This document shows positions 62,125 to 64,000 of a stretch of 64,000 bases of DNA, piece by piece (the stretch's first letter is position 1; each line of letters begins with the position of its first letter). Made by a program: the position numbers and the translations under genes. Under the pieces are notes generated by a model. That model had not been told where the DNA came from, made no database searches, and saw only the letters and a program-made list of their open reading frames with translations. The stretch lies in contig CAVPJQ010000022.1 in the NCBI GenBank assembly GCA_963705495.1, forward strand, positions 1-64,000, read 5' to 3'. This stretch comes from DATBVX01 sp963705495. Lineage in GTDB: Bacteria > Pseudomonadota > Gammaproteobacteria > Steroidobacterales > Steroidobacteraceae.

Positions 62125-63477
62125 GTGAATACCGATCCGCGCGATACGATCTTGAACTCGCCGATGAGCCGGCTGCAGATCATCACCGTGGCGATCACCG
62201 TTGGTCTCAATGCTCTGGATGGGTTCGATGTGCTGTCCATCAGCTTCGCATCTCCGGGCATAGCGGCTGAGTGGGGCATCGACCGCGCCGCGCTCGGTAT
62301 CGTGCTCTCGATGGAACTCATCGGCATGGCGCTGGGTTCGATCTTCCTGGGCGGCTTGGCCGACAAGATCGGACGCAGGCCAACGGTGCTCGGCTGCCTG
62401 GTGCTGATGGCGGTCGGTATGTTCATGGTCACGACCGTCAAGGGGCTGGTCGACCTTTCGGCGTGGCGGATCCTCACCGGTGTCGGCATCGGCGGCATGC
62501 TCGCAGCCATCAACGCAGTGGCCGCCGAGTTCTCAAACGAGAAGCGCCGCCACCTGTGCGTGTCCATCATGGCCATCGGCTATCCGATCGGCGCCGTGAT
62601 AGGCGGCACCGTCGTCGCCCGGCTGCTGCAGAGCCACGATTGGCGCTCCGTGTTCTATTTCGGCGCTGGTATCACTGCGGCGTTCATTCCGCTCGTGGTC
62701 TGGCTGATGCCCGAATCGGTGCACTGGCTGACACGCAAGCAACCTGACGGCGCGCTGGAAACGATCAATCGCACCCTTCGGCGTTTCGGGCACGCCGTCG
62801 TAAGCAGTTTGCCGGTCATCTCGGCGGAGGTGCGCAAGCGGTCGGTAGCCGACATCTTTGCGCCCGGGTTCGCGGTGATCACGACGATCGTGGCCGCTGC
62901 GTACTTCCTCCACGTGATCACCTTCTATTTCATCGTGAAGTGGGTGCCAAAGATCGTGGTCGACATGGGCTTTGCGCCGGCCAAGGCCGCTGGAGTCCTG
63001 GTATGGACCAATGTGGGCGGCGTGACCGGCGGTGCCATGCTGGGGCTGCTCACGCAGCGATTCGGTGTCAAGCAACTCACGATCGTCATGATGCTGCTCT
63101 CGACAGTGATGGTGATCCTGTTCGGGCGGACCGCGCCGGATCTGCAGCGCCTGGCGCTGATCTGCGCGGCAGCGGGTTTCTGCACCAACGCTGCCATCGT
63201 CGGCATGTATGCGATCTTCGCCCAGGCGTTTCCGACGCATGTGCGCGCTTCCGGCACCGGGTTCGCGGTCGGCATCGGACGCGGCGGTGCGATGCTCGCT
63301 CCAGTGGTGGCGGGTTTCCTGTTCAACGGTGGCTACGCGCTACCGGGCGTCGCAATTGCGATGTCGCTGGGCTCGGTGCTCGCGGCAGGACTGCTCCTGC
63401 TGCTGCCGCTGAAGACGGCAGATGAGGGCACCATGGAAACGCGTGCTGCAGCTCCGACGCCGGCCTCGTGGAGGTGA
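62125..63477 (+). CDS. MFS transporter, aromatic acid:H+ symporter (AAHS) type
   Basis: A 450-residue twelve-helix transporter with the AAHS pattern LNALDGFDVLSISFASPGIA in helix 1 (Asp in the DGFD motif), motif A GGLADKIGRRP between helices 2 and 3, WRILTGVGIGGMLAAINAVA and the later HVRASGTGFAVGIGRGGAML. It likely imports an aromatic or related carboxylate by proton symport. The start is a GTG with AGAGGAG about a dozen bases upstream. It is codirectional with the oxidoreductase, 36 bases away. Confidence 0.87.
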   Translation: MNTDPRDTILNSPMSRLQIITVAITVGLNALDGFDVLSISFASPGIAAEWGIDRAALGIVLSMELIGMALGSIFLGGLADKIGRRPTVLGCLVLMAVGMFMVTTVKGLVDLSAWRILTGVGIGGMLAAINAVAAEFSNEKRRHLCVSIMAIGYPIGAVIGGTVVARLLQSHDWRSVFYFGAGITAAFIPLVVWLMPESVHWLTRKQPDGALETINRTLRRFGHAVVSSLPVISAEVRKRSVADIFAPGFAVITTIVAAAYFLHVITFYFIVKWVPKIVVDMGFAPAKAAGVLVWTNVGGVTGGAMLGLLTQRFGVKQLTIVMMLLSTVMVILFGRTAPDLQRLALICAAAGFCTNAAIVGMYAIFAQAFPTHVRASGTGFAVGIGRGGAMLAPVVAGFLFNGGYALPGVAIAMSLGSVLAAGLLLLLPLKTADEGTMETRAAAPTPASWR

Positions 63478-63565
63478 TAGATCATGGTCGATACTGTCAC
63501 GGAGCTCGCGATCACGCACGCTCCAGACCGGCCCGCTGGAAACGCCCGGGTAGCAAATTTCCGGT

Positions 63566-63766
63566 TCAGCGGCGCTTGCGCTTCCTGGCACTCACGCGAC
63601 GAACTCCAGACGGCTTGCGCTTGGGAGTAGGGCGTCGAGTATGCCGAGCCTGTCGTGGGGGATCGTCGGAGCAGTGTGCCGCGGGCGGGTCGCTCGCCGG
63701 AAAACTCTCCGACAGTGCTTCGTCCAGCCGGTCTTCCATATGCTGCGTCGTTCCACGTCGCTCCAT
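63566..63766 (-). CDS. Small protein with SFPASDPPA motif
   Basis: A 66-residue protein, MERRGTTQHMEDRLDEALSE followed by SFPASDPPA and a strongly basic Arg/Lys-rich C-terminus. The LDEALxESFPASDPPA element occurs in many small proteobacterial proteins of unknown function. I choose the ATG preceded by GGAG with 8-base spacing; an ATG five codons upstream is possible. It is convergent with the MFS gene. Confidence 0.6.
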   Translation of the reverse strand: MERRGTTQHMEDRLDEALSESFPASDPPAAHCSDDPPRQARHTRRPTPKRKPSGVRRVSARKRKRR

Positions 63767-63796
63767 GATCGCACTCCACATCTGCTGAACCTCAGC

Positions 63797-64000
63797 TTAG
63801 GCGCGGATTCGGAAGATGCGTTCCGCGTTGCAGTGATACACCTTTTCCTTGACCTCATCGGAGAGCGGCGCTGAATCCATGAATGCTACGGCGGGGGAGG
63901 TGGGCTGGTAGGGGTAGTCTATCGCCCACAACACATTCTCAGGTCCCAGCACCTTCAGAGAGTAGTCGAGGGCCGCGTGTGATTCCTGCCCGCTCGTGGT
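63797..64000 (-). CDS. Amidohydrolase family protein, C-terminal part (5' truncated by window)
   Basis: The last 67 codons of an amidohydrolase_2-type enzyme: ALDYSLKVLGPENVLWAIDY, then PYQPTSPAVAFMD and EKVYHCNAERIFRI. The WAIDYPYQP segment and final NAERIFR match metal-dependent decarboxylases/hydrolases related to ACMSD and 5-carboxyvanillate decarboxylase. The metal ligands lie outside the window. Its company (MFS, methyltransferase, oxidoreductase) fits aromatic catabolism. Confidence 0.8.
   Translation of the reverse strand, partial: TTSGQESHAALDYSLKVLGPENVLWAIDYPYQPTSPAVAFMDSAPLSDEVKEKVYHCNAERIFRIRA

Overview
The window looks like chromosomal DNA of a GC-rich gammaproteobacterium, probably on the Steroidobacter/Nevskia/xanthomonad side. 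The evidence is a complete System I cytochrome c maturation operon, E. coli-type TatD, FadH, PurB, MnmA, RluE and PhoPQ-like proteins, the order uvrC-pgsA-tRNA-Gly-tRNA-Cys, LemA with an M48 peptidase, and frequent GTG/TTG starts with ATGA/GTGA overlaps. The genus cannot be fixed from the sequence alone. No phage, IS element, CRISPR array or plasmid function was seen; one intergenic hairpin repeat could be mobile.

Left third (1-22.2 kb). The 3' end of thrC is followed by a NERD-domain protein. Next come a Spy/CpxP-type protein divergent from a CpxRA-like two-component pair, an M20 peptidase, tatD, and a TPR protein. A cupredoxin-like protein and an outer-membrane barrel stand divergent from a membrane EAL protein whose GGDEF site is degenerate. 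LemA/M48 and an ABC-2 exporter follow. Then comes a tightly overlapping + strand run: fadH, a YgjP-type metalloprotease, a cupin, tryptophan 2,3-dioxygenase, class I DAHP synthase and an EamA transporter.

Middle (22.2-49.4 kb). Here lie a frameshifted HAD phosphatase, acnA, and the set purB-GNAT-PLD-like-nudJ-mnmA, which resembles the E. coli nudJ-mnmA-hflD-purB region without hflD. They are followed by fumC-CoA pyrophosphatase-mazG, a glycine-zipper protein, a PepSY protein with a PhoPQ-like pair, slipin/NfeD, a saccharopine dehydrogenase/semialdehyde dehydrogenase pair (probable lysine catabolism), a second (class II) DAHP synthase, rluE, and aceB-aceA-icd-uvrC. The TCA cycle and glyoxylate shunt are well represented (acnA, icd, fumC, aceA, aceB).

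Right part (49.4-64 kb). pgsA and three tRNA genes (Gly, Cys, and an inverted Leu) surround a gene remnant. The ccmABCDEFGHI operon, including a 56-codon ccmD, makes the heme-attachment machinery for c-type cytochromes. The last 6 kb look like the edge of a catabolic island: a MaoC-like dehydratase, D-2-hydroxyacid dehydrogenase, O-methyltransferase, SnoaL-like protein, 6PGDH-like oxidoreductase, AAHS-type MFS transporter and an amidohydrolase running off the end. Three genes (HAD phosphatase, O-methyltransferase, 6PGDH-like) each carry one extra base that breaks the frame; whether these are real mutations or assembly errors cannot be decided here.
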